Source: Chloranthus sessilifolius
Taxonomy: Eukaryota > Streptophyta > Magnoliopsida > Chloranthales > Chloranthaceae
Reading direction: 5' to 3'
Length of the DNA stretch: 64,000 nucleotides
Assembly (NCBI GenBank): GCA_021018995.1
Contig: CM037590.1
Coordinates: 37,822,287 to 37,886,286 of the forward strand
Made by a program: the position numbers and the translations under genes. The notes under the pieces are model-generated. The model saw only the letters and a program-made list of their open reading frames with translations, was not told where the DNA came from and did not search any database. Positions 51,096 to 63,675 of the stretch are shown here, piece after piece. Each line of letters begins with the position of its first letter. Position 1 is the first letter of the stretch.

Positions 51096-53394
51096 ATACA
51101 TCTCAGCTCAACTTTGAATCAATAAACAATACATATGACTGGAATCAGTGGGAAATGTTTTTAGGAGACCTTAGTCTATATCAATGGCCTTCCGAACCAA
51201 TAGCTTCAGAGCCAACGGTAATCGAGCACTCAACACAACAACCTCTCGCACCACAAACATTCACACCTCCGCCATCCTCAACCCAAACAACTACACCTCA
51301 ACCAAACGTACCTCGACGGACTCAATCTCAATCACGTAATAATCATCCAGTCGATAACAGTGATAGTGATCCTAAAAATAATGAAGCACCACCCTCGCCC
51401 ACTTCGTGTGTTGATACTAATAGGGGAATTGATCAACCTCTAGTGGACGAAGACTATCAACTTAATGACTTGGAAGGAAAGTATATGGATTCGGATGATG
51501 AGGAACAATATGAAAGGGGTCAATTACTATTGATCAAGCATTTAGAAATAAAAAATCCTTTCAGAAAGCCCTTAAAGAGTTTGCAATGACAAATCATTTC
51601 CAAATTAAACCAATAAAAACCAATCATCTTCGAGTTACGGCGAGGTGTATTAAAGTATGATGTGTTTGACGAATACATGCATCAAAATTGGTGGGTGTGG
51701 ACATGTTTCTCGTGAAAAATTTCCGCCCGAAACATACGTGTGAAAAATCAGCTTTCGTAAGCGGGCATCGCCAATGTACAACATTGTGGATAGCTTCCTT
51801 CGTGAGGGATAAGTTATTAAAGGGCTTTGACGAGACTCCTACTTCAATAATTTTTTATATTAAAAAAAATACGGTATAACAGTAGGTTACTGAAAAGCAT
51901 GGAAAGAAAAATAAATAACGTTAAATGACTTTCGATGTAGCTGAAATGAGCAATTTAAGATGTTACCGTTCTATGTCGCCGAATTACAGGGGGTCGATAC
52001 AAACTTATAAACCGAATTGTGTCTCGAGCCTGATAATGCCTTTCAGAGGTTCTTCGTGACATTTGGACCTTGTATTAGAAGCTTTCGTAATACTTTGCGA
52101 AGAATAATTAGGGTAGATAGAACGCATTTGGGAGGACGATACAAAGGAGTGTTGTTAATAGCTACGGGATAGATGAGAATAGACATTTATTTCCTATAGT
52201 GTTTGGCGTTGTATCCAAATAAAATGAAGATCATTGGACATGATTCCTTAATCTATTAGAGAGACATGTAATCGAGGACTTTGAAAAGTAGTTTGTATTG
52301 ATATTAGACCGACAGAAAGGTTTGATGGAAGTTATGGAAAAAGTTTTCCCTAATGTCTTTCACAGCTATTGTATGCGACACCTAGCTCTAAATCTTTTTT
52401 TTATATATAAGGATATAATCTCCATATCCCTTTTCTAGGTTGTTGTCCGTACATTTTTTGAGGCAAAATTTAAAAGAATTTTATGAAAAATAGAAAACGA
52501 CACCCCCCCCGAAATGTATAACACGGATTAAAAAAATTGGTGACCATTTCTGGGTGCGCGCTTATTTTCCAGAGAGGCGTTATGATATGCTGACAACTAA
52601 TATGACTGAAAGTATTAATAGTGTGTTGAAGGTAGCCAGGGAGAAACCGATCGTGACTATGTTAGAAACTACTCGTACAAAGGTAACCGAATTTTACCTT
52701 TGTCGTAAGGAGGAAGGAAATAAAATGATACGTGTCTTAACACCGATGGTCCAAGAGCAAATAACACGAAATTTAGGATGGGCCTGTCGAAAAAATGTTG
52801 TATCATATGATCGTGATATATTTCAAGTTAAACATGGTAATTACACTCAGAGTGTCTACCTAGATAAACGAACATGTACGTGCAAATGTTGGACTATCCT
52901 TAGATTACCATGTTCACATGCGATCGCCATATTATCACGCTGAAACAGAGAAAGAGAGATCCTCAAGTTTTGTGAACACTGGTTTATCAGTAACTCGTTT
53001 AAAGAAACTTATAAAGAACACTTTGTCTCGACCATTGATAAGCACCAATGGACTGCACTAACAAACGACATCGAAGTTTTGCCTCCGCATAAGATACATC
53101 AAGTCGGCAGTCCGAAGAAACGGAGAATAAGATCTAAAGGCGAAGTTCGACCACTACGATGTAAAAATTATAATGAATACGGTCATAACCGACGTTCGTA
53201 TAAATTTGTTAAAAATTGAAATGAACGATCATTATTTGTAAATAATTACATCTTATAAATTAGGGGTTATCCAAACTAAATTATTTCATTACAAACTATG
53301 TAATATGAAAGCACCCTAAACTCTAAATTATTTAATTACAAACTATATAATATGATAGTACACTAAACTCTAAACCCTAAACTCTAAACAATAT

Positions 53395-53570
53395 GATAGA
53401 GGACGCTATCCTAAGATAGCGGCCGCTAACTTAGGATAGCGGCCACTATCCTAGTTTAGCGTTCGCTATCCTAAGATAGCGGCCGTTAACTTACCGCTAA
53501 CTTAAGTTAGCGCCCGCTGTCTTAAGTTAGCGGGCGTTATTTTAGGATAGCGGCCGCTATCTTTTTATGT
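53395..53570. repeat. Palindrome array between convergent MULE-2 genes
   Basis: GCTATCCTAAGATAGC and GCTAACTTAAGTTAGC units joined by GGCC, about nine copies. It lies between the transposase stop and the ULP stop, the same position as 19081-19330 in MULE-1. Confidence 0.9.
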
Positions 53571-53744
53571 AATTTATAATGAAATATTAAAAAATTATAA
53601 AAAATTTAAAGAAATGAAAATTTTATAAATTAATTTTATAATGTTACCTATAAAGATATAAAAAGAGAAAATTATAACAGTGTAACAAAAATTATAATAT
53701 TATAACAAAAAATATATACAAAGATTTTTTGAAGAAAAAATTGT

Positions 53745-56224
53745 TATATTTGTTTCTCTAACTTGTTGATCTCCCGAGCGTGGACAATGAATGTCCGATT
53801 TTGTCTCTAAATTATTGCATGTGTCTCTCTTCGAAATTGACAGACCTCCTCTGGGAGAAGTATTCTATATACTTTATTATAAAAACACCGCAATCTCAAC
53901 CGTTGCGTTGGCGCGGGAGATCGACATTGTCCAAGACCGTTAACTTTCACGGTTGATTGAAAGCAGACTTCAAACCGAAAGCCTAAAGAAGGAGCAAAAT
54001 ATGATACAATAGACATCCTTTATATGATTCGAACTTCCTTGAGCACTCTCGGTCCACCGGGTCTATCAACTTAATAACGTGATCACCTACAGAAATTATA
54101 GCCAACGCCCAGTGACTGCTTTTGACTATGCATCGGAAGAAAAATATGCACGAAAACGGAATCGGAGAACCTTTAAAATAGCAACTGTGACGTCAACACC
54201 CGAGATATTATTAACGATCACAGTGTCCTCATCCGCCAGCTAGTTATAAAAATTGAGCATATATTTATGCTCCATAGACTGTGACTCATCCTCATCCTCC
54301 TCCACAACCACTCTTGGTCTTTTAATAGTGGCTTTCATGTTCGGAATCTTTCTCTTCTTCCAAGCACGTAGGTCATATCCCTCGGCTTTACTCTTTGAAG
54401 TTGATAATTTCACAAAAATTGATTTTAATGATGTCGGCTATGACTCACGACAAGGATGGATAAGCAGAACACCCTCATCACCCACTTATTGGAAAACCTC
54501 CACCAAGGGTTGTTTAGTAGTGGGTTGAGGTGCATTGAGTCCAAGGGAAGTTTGTGAGACAGTGGGTTTAAGGGCAAAAGTTTGGGAGGCAGTGGGTGGG
54601 TTAAGGAGCAGTGGGTTTAGGGGCAGAAGTTTGTGAGGCAGTGGGTTGAGGAGTAGATTGGGAAGCAATGGGTTTAAGGGCAGAAGGTTTGGGGACTGTT
54701 GGGTGAGTGGTAGTGGATTGAGGGGCAGAAGTCTGAGGGGTTGTTGGGTGAGTGACAATGGGTTGTTTGGAAATGAAGGTCTCAAAGAGAATCGAGGAAA
54801 GAATATCATCCTACATCATTGCAAAATATATCAAAACTTTGATTTCCATTATATTTTTAAAATGAATTAATTTTAGTTCAGGATTTAGTACCTTTGTCAA
54901 ATGAGATTAATCACATCAAGATCCTTCTGTATTGCATCATTTTCGACTGTTAAATTGACTACCTGATCTTGTAGTGACCCTACTTGCTCTTGTAGGGTTT
55001 TCTAGTCTCTCCCTAGCTGTTCAATAGTATTAGCTTTCCCTTTCAGCATTGTAAACGCCCGTCTGAATTCACCTTTCATCTCTTTAACCGACATACGGAG
55101 AAATGTGCATTCTTTTTTCAGCTCGATTACTTCTTTTACTAGATGTGGATGCCTAGTCGACTGTTCCCTGGTTGGTTGGGGTCTAATCTCCGGTTGCTTT
55201 TCCTTTGATTCTGGATGTTAACATCTAGAAACCTCGTAATCGTCGGTATCGTCACTGTCATCATCGTCATCATCGTGAGGCTCCTCACCTCTTTTTTGGG
55301 TACGTGTTTTGTAACGTAGGACATCGTCTTTATGTTCGGTAGGGTACTCTCTTTTCTACTCCCTTTCCATCTCTCTTTGTATCAAAAAGAGTCGAACTGA
55401 TCGATACTGTAACTCGTATTTTACAACTTCAAGCTCTAAGATAACTTTAGACTTAAGAAATTTTTCTCGATAATAATTTGGATTCCGGCTGAATTTCGGG
55501 GCTTCCCATTTCAATAGCCTCGAAAATAGATTTTTCAGTTGAGTAAGAGCGGTAGTGACTCCTGGAAAGTGCTCAAACGCTCAAATCTGTAGGGCGCTAG
55601 TGCATCCGTAGATGTTATAATATTCCTTCTATAACATTTTGGCCACTTCCCTTCTGACGATCACCTTTGACACTCTACTAAATTTTTGTAAACTATCAGG
55701 CCCCACAAAAGCTCTTTGAACTTTTCAAGGTTATCTACTAATTTCAAGTACTGAATATCCACTTCCTGGTATGTGTCCGGAAGTACGAAAGACTATAAGA
55801 GAAATAACAACGATAGTTTCAAAAATTTATCGTTGGATACCTGGGCACTATCAACTATTTCTTCAATACAAGATTTTTTAGCCGACCTCCAAGAAAGAAT
55901 TTGTATTGAATGGTTTCTTTCTCTGACATGGCCATATGCTCAGACTCAGGTTTCGTCAACATGTTTAGGCTTAAAATCAATGATATATCGGACTCCTGCA
56001 GCAGTACATTTGTGTTCCTGGCTTTAAAAATGTTATCTTTAACCCAAAAACTTAAAATTGTGTCAACCAAGTCTCCAATGAAATTTAATTTCTCAATAAA
56101 TCTTAAATAGATGACCGAAAATTGAATCATCTAGTATTTTCTTCCTCTCTTCGTTGCAATGTAAGTAAAATTTTCTAACACTAACTCCAGTACATTTTCC
56201 GAAGGCTTTTAAAGACTTCGTCAT
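53745..56224 (-). pseudogene. ULP1-like protease gene of MULE-2, broken but with N-terminal domain
   Basis: Minus strand, ATG at 56224-56222, beginning MTKSLKAFGKCTGVSVRKFY. A region with LVDNLEKFKELLWG and, in another frame, YNIYGCTSALQI (about 55,580-55,625) resembles the DUF1985-type N-terminal domain of plant transposon ULP proteins (inference). Then come an acidic stretch and coiled coil (55,320-54,900), a short intron, the Pro/Thr repeat region (54,770-54,530) and the Ulp1 catalytic region (about 54,130-53,745). The catalytic Cys is intact, but Trp two residues before it is TGA (53894-53896). Many frameshifts and stops. It is longer than the MULE-1 copy by about 850 bp at the 5' end. 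Confidence 0.78.
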
Positions 56225-56284
56225 TTTACAATCACTTAGTGGGAATTGCAAATATATAACATCAATTAGTTAACAAAAACAATG

Positions 56285-56365
56285 TGGATATAAATATTCC
56301 GCTAATTTACCGCTAACTTACATTAGCGGTCGCTAGCTTAAGTTAGCGGATTAGGTTAGGAAGAT
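56285..56365. repeat. Short palindrome array upstream of MULE-2 ULP gene
   Basis: CCGCTAACTTACATTAGCGG and GCTAGCTTAAGTTAGCGG units, about 60 bases upstream of the ULP ATG. MULE-1 has lost this end. Confidence 0.8.
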
Positions 56366-56567
56366 AGCGGATGATTATAGTTGTTTAAAAGTAAAAAAAA
56401 AAAATTACCTGAAAATTTTCTCCCACTATTTTGTCACCGATTTGTTGCCGCTCTCTCGGTTTTTACAGAAAAGTTAAAAGTTAAAAGTAAACAGTAAAAT
56501 ATAAAATTAAAGTTAAAGTTAACTTTTATATAAAGAATTTTAAAACTAAATATTTTATTTGACATAT

Positions 56568-56686
56568 AAGGTCGGTGCTGATGTGGATACGGCTTGGCTT
56601 GGAGCTAGCCTGTTCTGCAAAGTTTGAAACTATAGGGATGTTTTTGCAAATACGCAAACTTATAAGGCCGAAAGTGCAAATTTTTT
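56568..56686. repeat. MULE-2 right terminal inverted repeat
   Basis: Pairs with 47441-47559 and ends GCAAATTTTTT next to the GAATAAAAA duplication. Confidence 0.93.
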
Positions 56687-56695
56687 GAATAAAAA

Positions 56696-57780
56696 ACTCA
56701 CTATTTGATGATAAGCTCGTGGTCTCAAGATCCATTGAGTGGATGATTAAAGTTAAAACGATCTTCATCATTTGATTCCAACCAATCAATGGGTTTGAGT
56801 GGGTTTAGACATAGGCGCCTTTCAGTAAACCTCTATATGATTAAGGTAGTGTTACTACCACACTGCTTGCTTTATGTTACAGTCACCGACTTACCTCGAG
56901 TAAAAACCGTTGATTGTAGAAAACGAACATTTTTTGTCTCAATCTTCTAGACGATAATCTTGAGATGATGGTCTATCTTCATATGGTCTGATGTTGAAAA
57001 AGTCATGGTGATCGCGTTGTACCATTCAAATGTGGTTTTGGGATGTGTGTCACATGAAATCAACATTTCACCGTCTGATGGTAGGCTTATGATCTCAAAA
57101 TCTATTATGTGAAAGATTGGGATGAAAAAAGATCTCCATTATCTAATTCAAAGCAGCCAAGAGGTTTTTGTTTTGTTTAAGTGGGGTGGTCAAAGCATTA
57201 GGCATTGTAGTAGTAACACATAACATCTGACTTAATTAAGAGTGCTACTACCTGCAGGCCATTTGTTCCCTTTCACAGATTATTTATAATAGCACGCCAA
57301 CTTTCGCTATCTGCACAACAATTAAAAAATAATAATGATAATGAATTGGGTACCGTTATTTGCAACTGAAGATTATTTCTTCACAACCAAATGTTAACTA
57401 TCTGAAAATTATTTGAATGCTTTAATCAAACAATGGAAAACATTTTCCATCCTAATTTTTCATGAAATAGGTCTTGAGATCATGGGTTTACCAATGGATG
57501 TTTGTCAAGATGTAACTATCTTCAGGGCATGAGGTTTTGGCTGCCTATGTAGAGATTCTGAAATGGGACCTATTTATATTAATAAAAAAAATTATAATAG
57601 CTCCCAAAGATGTGTGCCACGCAGAGTCAAGAACGGACCGTTTGATAGGTGCGTCAAAATCTCAAGATCTGTTGTATTGTAGGTATGAAAAACGATCTCC
57701 ATCGTCTAAATCAAGGTAGCCAACGATTTTTTATGGTGGAAATGTATGTCTTTTTCATAGGAAAAACAGATGTTAATAAT
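56696..57780. other. Upstream region with old dispersed repeats
   Basis: Recurring words (ATGATCTCAA(A/G)ATCTATT.., GATCTCCAT(T/C)(A/G)TCTAA) at about 56715-56780, 57070-57150, 57635-57715 and again at 59025-59105. They suggest fragments of one old repeat family. No gene. Confidence 0.45.
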
Positions 57781-58561
57781 CAGTGGCGGAGCCAGGATTT
57801 TTCTAATGGGAGATCTCTTATAGTCGTAAGATAGTAATAATTTTGTCACACTCGCTACCAACCGTTGTGTTTAGCTTTAATGGTTGATATTAAAATTCGT
57901 CGATCGGATGGTGCACATCCACTTATGGGCTTGATTCTTTGGCTAAAACATTTTCTAGTAATGAATTTCCACCTAGGTAAATTAATGTGTGTCACATGTC
58001 ATAGTGGTAAGGAATACTTCAATGATGTGAGATCGAAATTTCTAATTTAATGGTGAAAGAACGTTTAAACACTATTTGGTGTATTAATGTCTATTGTGAG
58101 TCATTATCCCGGAACATAATTATATTATGATTAATAAATTAGGGCTTTTATTTTTTATTAAAAAAATAAAAATTATAACATATCTTTAACTTCGACGAAA
58201 AATCGATGACAATCTGAACTCTGGGCTTTGGCGATCAAAGAGTGAATGAGACATGAGAGAAAAAGAGATGGGATAAGAGCCTAAGATTGGGGAGAGAGTG
58301 AGAGAGAGAGAGAGAGAAGACGGAAACTATTGGTGTTGGGAGTGTGGGTAGAGAGACGGTTGTGAGAGAGAGAGAGAGAGAGAGAGCTAGAGACAAGAGA
58401 TTGGCTAGCCAGTTGGGTTTGGGAACCGAGAGAGGGAATTTGGGAGAATGGGAGTCCGGCTGGGTTTGGGAACCAAGAGAGAGAATTTGGGAGAATGGAG
58501 TCTGATTGGGTTTGGGAATCGTGAGAGAGAGAAAATGGGAGCCTGGCTGGGTTTGGGAACC

Positions 58562-58598
<37 letters not shown>

Positions 58599-58747
58599 GG
58601 AGTCTCCTTATCTTGCGAACAAAAAGGTAAGTCTTTAAGGTATTTTAAGAAGTTTTGGGATTTGGGAGATCCTTGGTAAAAGATCGAAAAAACAACTAGC
58701 GATGGGGGATCCTAGGACCCCCATTGGACAATGTGGCTCCGCCACTA
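57781..58747. mobile_element. Non-autonomous hAT element, 967 bp
   Basis: The ends are CAGTGGCGGAGCCAGG and (reverse complement) TAGTGGCGGAGCCACA. The 8-bp flanks TTAATAAT (57773-57780) and CTAATAAT (58748-58755) differ at one base. The interior has (GA)n tracts and a 50-60 bp tandem repeat (GGGTTTGGGAACCGAGAGAG, 58405-58600). The open frame over it is repeat translation. Confidence 0.85.
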
Positions 58748-58755
58748 CTAATAAT

Positions 58756-59294
58756 ACCACCCTTTCTAGAATATGGCATTATTTGGATTTTCAAAGTTTA
58801 CATATTAATTAGAAAAACAATTTCTATATGTAATTTAGTAAGTGGTTCTAATGGTGAAATTAGCGGTCTGTGACCCATAGGTTTTGGGTTCAAACGTTCT
58901 TTTGTATAAGGTTTTCCTTTTAATTAGTTTTAATAGAACCTATACATCCTACGTGAGTGTGTTTTGCATCAGTTTTTTGTGAAGAAAACACACATTTCCA
59001 TTAAAACCGTTGACTTCCATGAATCAGGCGATGGAGATCGTTTTTTTATCCTAGCCTCCCACACAAAAGATTTTCAGTTCATGAAACACCTATCAAATGG
59101 TCAAATCATCAGATAGTTTTATTGGTAAAATAATTTTATTTCATTTTGTTTTGAAATGACATGTAGGTCGGGGGCCTAGGCAAGTTGGGGCCGGTGTCTG
59201 CCGCCCCACTTGACATCTCCTGGGCCGACTTGCCTGCCAGCCCACGATGTCAAAGATTTATTATCACCTTTTGAAATGTGTGTCATGTCAATAT
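58756..59294. other. Spacer between hAT element and LTR element
   Basis: No gene. It contains one more copy of the dispersed word set described for 56696-57780 (about 59025-59105). Confidence 0.45.
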
Positions 59295-59871
59295 TGTTAG
59301 ATATTTAAAAGTTTATTAAACTTGTCTTTTTCGAAGAGGTGTGTCTTTTCAATTGAGGTGTATTTCCAAAGTGGTGTGTCTTTTCAAAATGAAGGATCTT
59401 TCTAAAGTGGTGTGTCTTTTCAAAATGAAGGATCTTTCTAAAGTGGTGTGTCTTTTCAATTGAGGTGTCTTTCCAAAGTGGTGTGTCTTTTCCGAAGGGA
59501 TGCGTGTAGCACCTTTTCATAGGAAAAGGGTACATTAACACACCACTTAATTTCTATTTAAGGAATCTAAAATCATTATTTTTTCAACAATTACATTGGA
59601 GTCTCCCTTCTCTCTGGTTTTGTCTTTAAAGGTTTTGATCATAGTGTTCTTGCAATATTTGGTGTTCGGATAGAGTGATCGAATTCGCCAAATCCTTCAC
59701 AAGAATACACAGCCGGTTCATTGTATCCTGGAACCAGTTTGCCGATAACTTGTTGGTGACCACTTAGTCGAAGTGGTGGGCACAAATATTGGTTTAAAGA
59801 TAACGATATTTCTCGTGCCTCAAATCGGTTCCCTGTATTATTTCGGATCAACATTTTACAATTGTCCAACA
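59295..59871 (+). repeat. Left LTR
   Basis: Contains two tandem 36-bp units (CTTTTCAAAATGAAGGATC.., 59384-59455) that the right LTR has only once. An antisense open frame shared with the right LTR reflects LTR homology. Confidence 0.82.
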
Positions 59872-62540
59872 ATTTTAAACCAATATTTTCATTCCAACTT
59901 AACATGTGGTATGTCGAAGATTAGTGTCTTTGGAACAAAAATCTGATCAAGTTGGTTACTACGGCAAGGGGGCAATAAGATGGTGGAACGGCAACTCATG
60001 GTGGAGTGACAAGTGGTTCATGAGTGCCATTTTGTGTCTCGCCTATTCCGAGTCGATGCTATGCGAAGCAAATCATATCAATGGATTAGACTCAATGTAG
60101 CGAAGAGAAATTAAGATGAAGAGCCATGAGATAAGTGGCAATCACCCAGTTACGGGAACAAGGCGTTGCTTGTTTAAAAGGATTCAAGGAGAATTGATTG
60201 TTTTTTCATTGGAACTTGGCAATAGATTGACGGTTGATTGCAATGTTGAGAGGATAAAAATGAAGAGAGCTGATCCTGAAGATGATTGTTGATCCAAGGT
60301 ATGTCTCTATCATTTTGTGCAAAGACGTGTAAATCATGAATTAAAATTATTATTTTTTTGTGTCGATTCCACATTGTAACCGACCCAAATGTTGGGTTTT
60401 GTTTAAATATGGCGAAGTACCAAGTATGGTGCTCTGCCAACAAACAAAATAATGTGTTATGAGTAATTATTGTTTTGAGTGTGGATTTAAGCACCCAATA
60501 TGGTGTTTCCTCCAACCATTAAAAACAAACATTAATGTTATCCACCAGCCTGATATCATGGCCTGTGCAGTTTGGTGGCTGTCTTGGTATATGCATTACG
60601 GTTGCCAACCCTCAATTATTATTTAAATGTAGGTTGTGTGAAACTAAACAGCGGTTATGAGACCATTGAGTGATAATTTTTTTTTAAAAAAAACATCTTA
60701 CTAGATCTAGTTAGGATTATTAGGTCTTGATAGACCATTTAGAGATTAGCATAATCATATCTCACTCTTATGTTTTGGTCAAAATTTAAAGTACTCTAAG
60801 TGGTTTCTTGGCTAAAAATTGTGCCATGATAGGCTGATAGTTAGTCTATTTTGATCATACATGTGTAACATGTTTTCACATGTTATTGTGAAAGAGATTG
60901 TTTTGGGTCATGAGCGAGTACCACCGAACACGGTTCTTGCCTACTCTATTTCGATTTTTGGATGTCCTTTGGAGAGCCTTGTTGAGAAGGTTTTCGATAC
61001 TCATGAAAACTCGTAAGATCATAAGTACATATTATCTACGACGATGGTCACTTGATCATTTTCATTAGTGATCTTGATCGAATGGTTGTGATTGACTATT
61101 TACGTGATAAAAGTCATGACCACTTGAGTTTGGTTTATTGGCAACAATTGATGACCATGATTCATTAAACACAATCATATGTTGATTGGATGGTCATGAT
61201 TGAGTATGCTTTGTCAAATTGCTCTAAAATTATTATGATACTCAAATTGCTACTAATAGATTTTCAAGATCAATTTACCATTACTATGCTATGATTGTTT
61301 CGCCATAATAGAACATTAGCAATTGACTAACCACGTAATGGGCTTGGTAGTGATTCCTATGATTTATTTTTTGACAACATCAAGTTATTATAAAAAAGAT
61401 TGGTTGGATCATTTATAGATGTTCAAAATAATTCTGATTAAATTATTATATTTATTTTATAAATTTTTTAATTATTTGCTTTAAGGAACATGATTATTTT
61501 ATTTCAAACATGTATTAAACTCTGATAATGCTAAGAATTCTTTCATTACATGAATATTCTATTGTATTGAATTTATTGAAAAATGAATTGAGCATAAATG
61601 CTAAGAATTATCTTAAGAAGATAATAGATTTAGATTTGAAAATCTAAATCGTTTGAAGATGATTTCCCTTCAATAAAGGAAGTCAAGAAGCAATTATGAA
61701 TCTTATTGAGTGTGTTACTTATATTGAAATTAGTAGAGAATTAAGTGATTTAAAGGTCTATTGGTAGACGTACCAAGAAAGATTAAGTCAAAACTTCTAC
61801 ATTTTCTATGAAACTTGTTTCCTTGGCAATGAACAAAAAAACAAATGATATGTGATTTCAGGCAAAAATGTATAAAGAAACACTTTATGTGTTGATAATT
61901 GCAATTATAAGTAATTATGAAAATATTAGTCTAAAAGAAGAATTGGGATAGGTTTTAAAATCATTTACCCAAACAGTTACTTGCGATAGAAATCTTACCT
62001 AATATTTGTATGGTCAATATTTAAGTTCAAAGGGAAGAACAAGTTGTAAATCCGTAACAGACAACGGGGCAATACATTGATGAGAATTAAATTCTCATAA
62101 ACATCTCATGAAGGGTAGTGTTTTACCTGTAATAGATAAGGGGAGGTTAAGCATTGCTCTTAATAGACGCCATAACATAATATGTTGAGATGTTAAAGTT
62201 ACAGAGACATCTCTTATAGGTATACTTATATAAGTGTGAGGATGGAGCTGCCTTCAATAAGACATGACTTTTTTCTTATAAACACTTATGAAAACTAAGG
62301 TACTAGCATAGGGCATAAATGTGCTAACTAATTTATTGAACACTAAATATATGCAATATATGTGTAGAATAGTTCCGATTTATCGTATAAGATCGTTAGT
62401 TCAAGACTAAGTTTCACTAAAGACCTTGACAAATTTTGAGTTATATCCACTAAACTGAAAATTCAAGTCTGCACGATATTTTCATTTATGCATATATTTC
62501 TGGCTTTGCTCTGATTTCAAAATTTTAAATAGTGGGGGAT

Positions 62541-63079
62541 TGTTGGATATTTAAAACTTTTAAATAGTGGGGGATCGTTAGATATTTAAATGTTTATTAA
62601 ACTTGTCTTTTCCCAAGAGGTGTGTCTTTTCAATTGAGGTGTCTTTTCAAAGTGGTGTCTTTTCAAAATGAAGAATCTTTCTAAAGTGATGTGTCTTTTT
62701 CGAAGGGATGTGTGTAGCACATTTTCATAGGAAAATGGTACATTAACACACCACTTGATTTCTATTTAAGGAATCTAAAATCATTATTTTTTCAACAATT
62801 ACATTGGAGTCTCTTTTCTCTCTAGTTCTATCTTTAAAGGTTTTGATCAAAGCATTCTTGCAATATTTGGTGTTCGGATAGAGCGATTGGATTCACCAAA
62901 TCCTTCACAAGAATACACAGCCGGTTCATTGTATCCTGGAACTAGTTTGCCGGTAACCTGTCGGTGACCACTTAGTCGAAGTAGTGGGAGCAAATATTGA
63001 TTTAAAGACAACGATATTTCTCGTGCCTCAAACCGGTTCTCTATATTATTTCGGATCAACATTTCACAATTGTCCAACA
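62541..63079 (+). repeat. Right LTR
   Basis: Homologous to 59295-59871. It starts after the polypurine tract and carries the short tract/LTR-start duplication at its left edge. Confidence 0.82.
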
Positions 63080-63675
63080 AGTGTAACATCTTATTGTATT
63101 ATTTCGATGATGTCAATTGCTACATTATGGAGCTATGCAAAGTCGTGTATATTTTGCTGAGTCAAGTCAGGGCCAAAATGTATGGCTAGATTTGGGAATT
63201 GATACAATGAAGATTGCTTGACTATAAGCGAGGCACTCTTGGGTTGTGTGGGATGCTATGGTGCACGTTGCAGCGGGGCAGAATGTTTGAAATGTGTGTT
63301 GGTAAGGAAGGCCACACATGATGTGGTTTTGATTTAATGACAACAAAGCATGGTAAAATATACAACATGTGGAGTTACATGCCATACAACTGTTGTATGC
63401 AAGGGATTAATATATAACGACGTATAAGGTAAAGTTTGAACAAGCCAAGTGAGGCACAAAAGGTGTTGCATGCATGATATATATGGGTTACGATGCATTG
63501 GAATGATAGGTCAGCTCGTTGTAGTGGCATTGATGCACCACCGGAGCGTGGCAGCCTTATAAGGCTACAACACCTAAACACATTAATCTCATTTTGTACG
63601 AATTATAATTTTACTTTTTTTTTTTTCTATAAAACGGTTGTAGAACCAACTCTTGACAAATAGGTGCGACACATA
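63080..63675. other. Spacer, no gene recognised
   Basis: No coding or repeat structure identified. A T-rich tract lies at 63615-63627. Confidence 0.45.

Larger units (their letters stand above)
48050..53219 (+). pseudogene. MURA-type transposase gene of MULE-2, split by solo LTR
   Basis: ATG at 48050. It is colinear with the MULE-1 transposase: N-terminal PB1-like part (48050-48360), linker, solo LTR at 48674-51095, then the DNA-binding region (51480-51890). The core follows, with LILDRQKGLMEVM and FPNVFHSYCMRHLALNL (about 52295-52395) that MULE-1 lacks. Then come ERRYDMLTTNMTESINSVLK, the SWIM finger CTCKCW..LRLPCSHAI (about 52870-52925) and a basic tail. Two Cys of the final CCHC knuckle are Tyr. 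Stops and frameshifts occur throughout (for example at about 48166, 51590 and 52210). Confidence 0.9.
47441..56686. mobile_element. MULE-2: second ULP-carrying Mutator-like element
   Basis: TIRs of about 119 bp (47441-47559 and 56568-56686) are close to those of MULE-1. The perfect 9-bp duplication GAATAAAAA lies at 47432-47440 and 56687-56695. Its gene order is inverted relative to MULE-1: transposase on plus, ULP-like gene on minus, convergent. Total length is 9246 bp, including a nested solo LTR of 2422 bp. It keeps the ULP N-terminal region that MULE-1 has lost. Confidence 0.95.
59295..63079 (+). mobile_element. LTR retrotransposon without recognisable coding region
   Basis: Direct repeats at 59295-59871 and 62541-63079 start TGTT(A/G)GATATTTAAA and end ATTGTCCAACA. 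A polypurine tract AATAGTGGGGGAT precedes the right LTR. The tract plus LTR start is tandemly duplicated (62519-62573). The 2.7 kb internal region shows no gag, protease, RT or integrase motif. Flanking pentamers AATAT and AGTGT match at three of five, so the duplication is doubtful. Probably a non-autonomous (LARD-like) or badly decayed copia-type element. Confidence 0.75.

Noticed and set aside
53807..54016. Minus-strand open frame over the MULE-2 Ulp1 region
   Set aside because: It is not in the frame that gives the Ulp1 catalytic motif. The true frame is interrupted.
58448..58630. Open frame over GA-rich repeats
   Set aside because: Simple-repeat translation inside a non-autonomous hAT element.
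59639..59905. Antisense open frame conserved with 62847-63089
   Set aside because: Both lie in the two LTRs of one element, so conservation follows from LTR homology. No protein family pattern.
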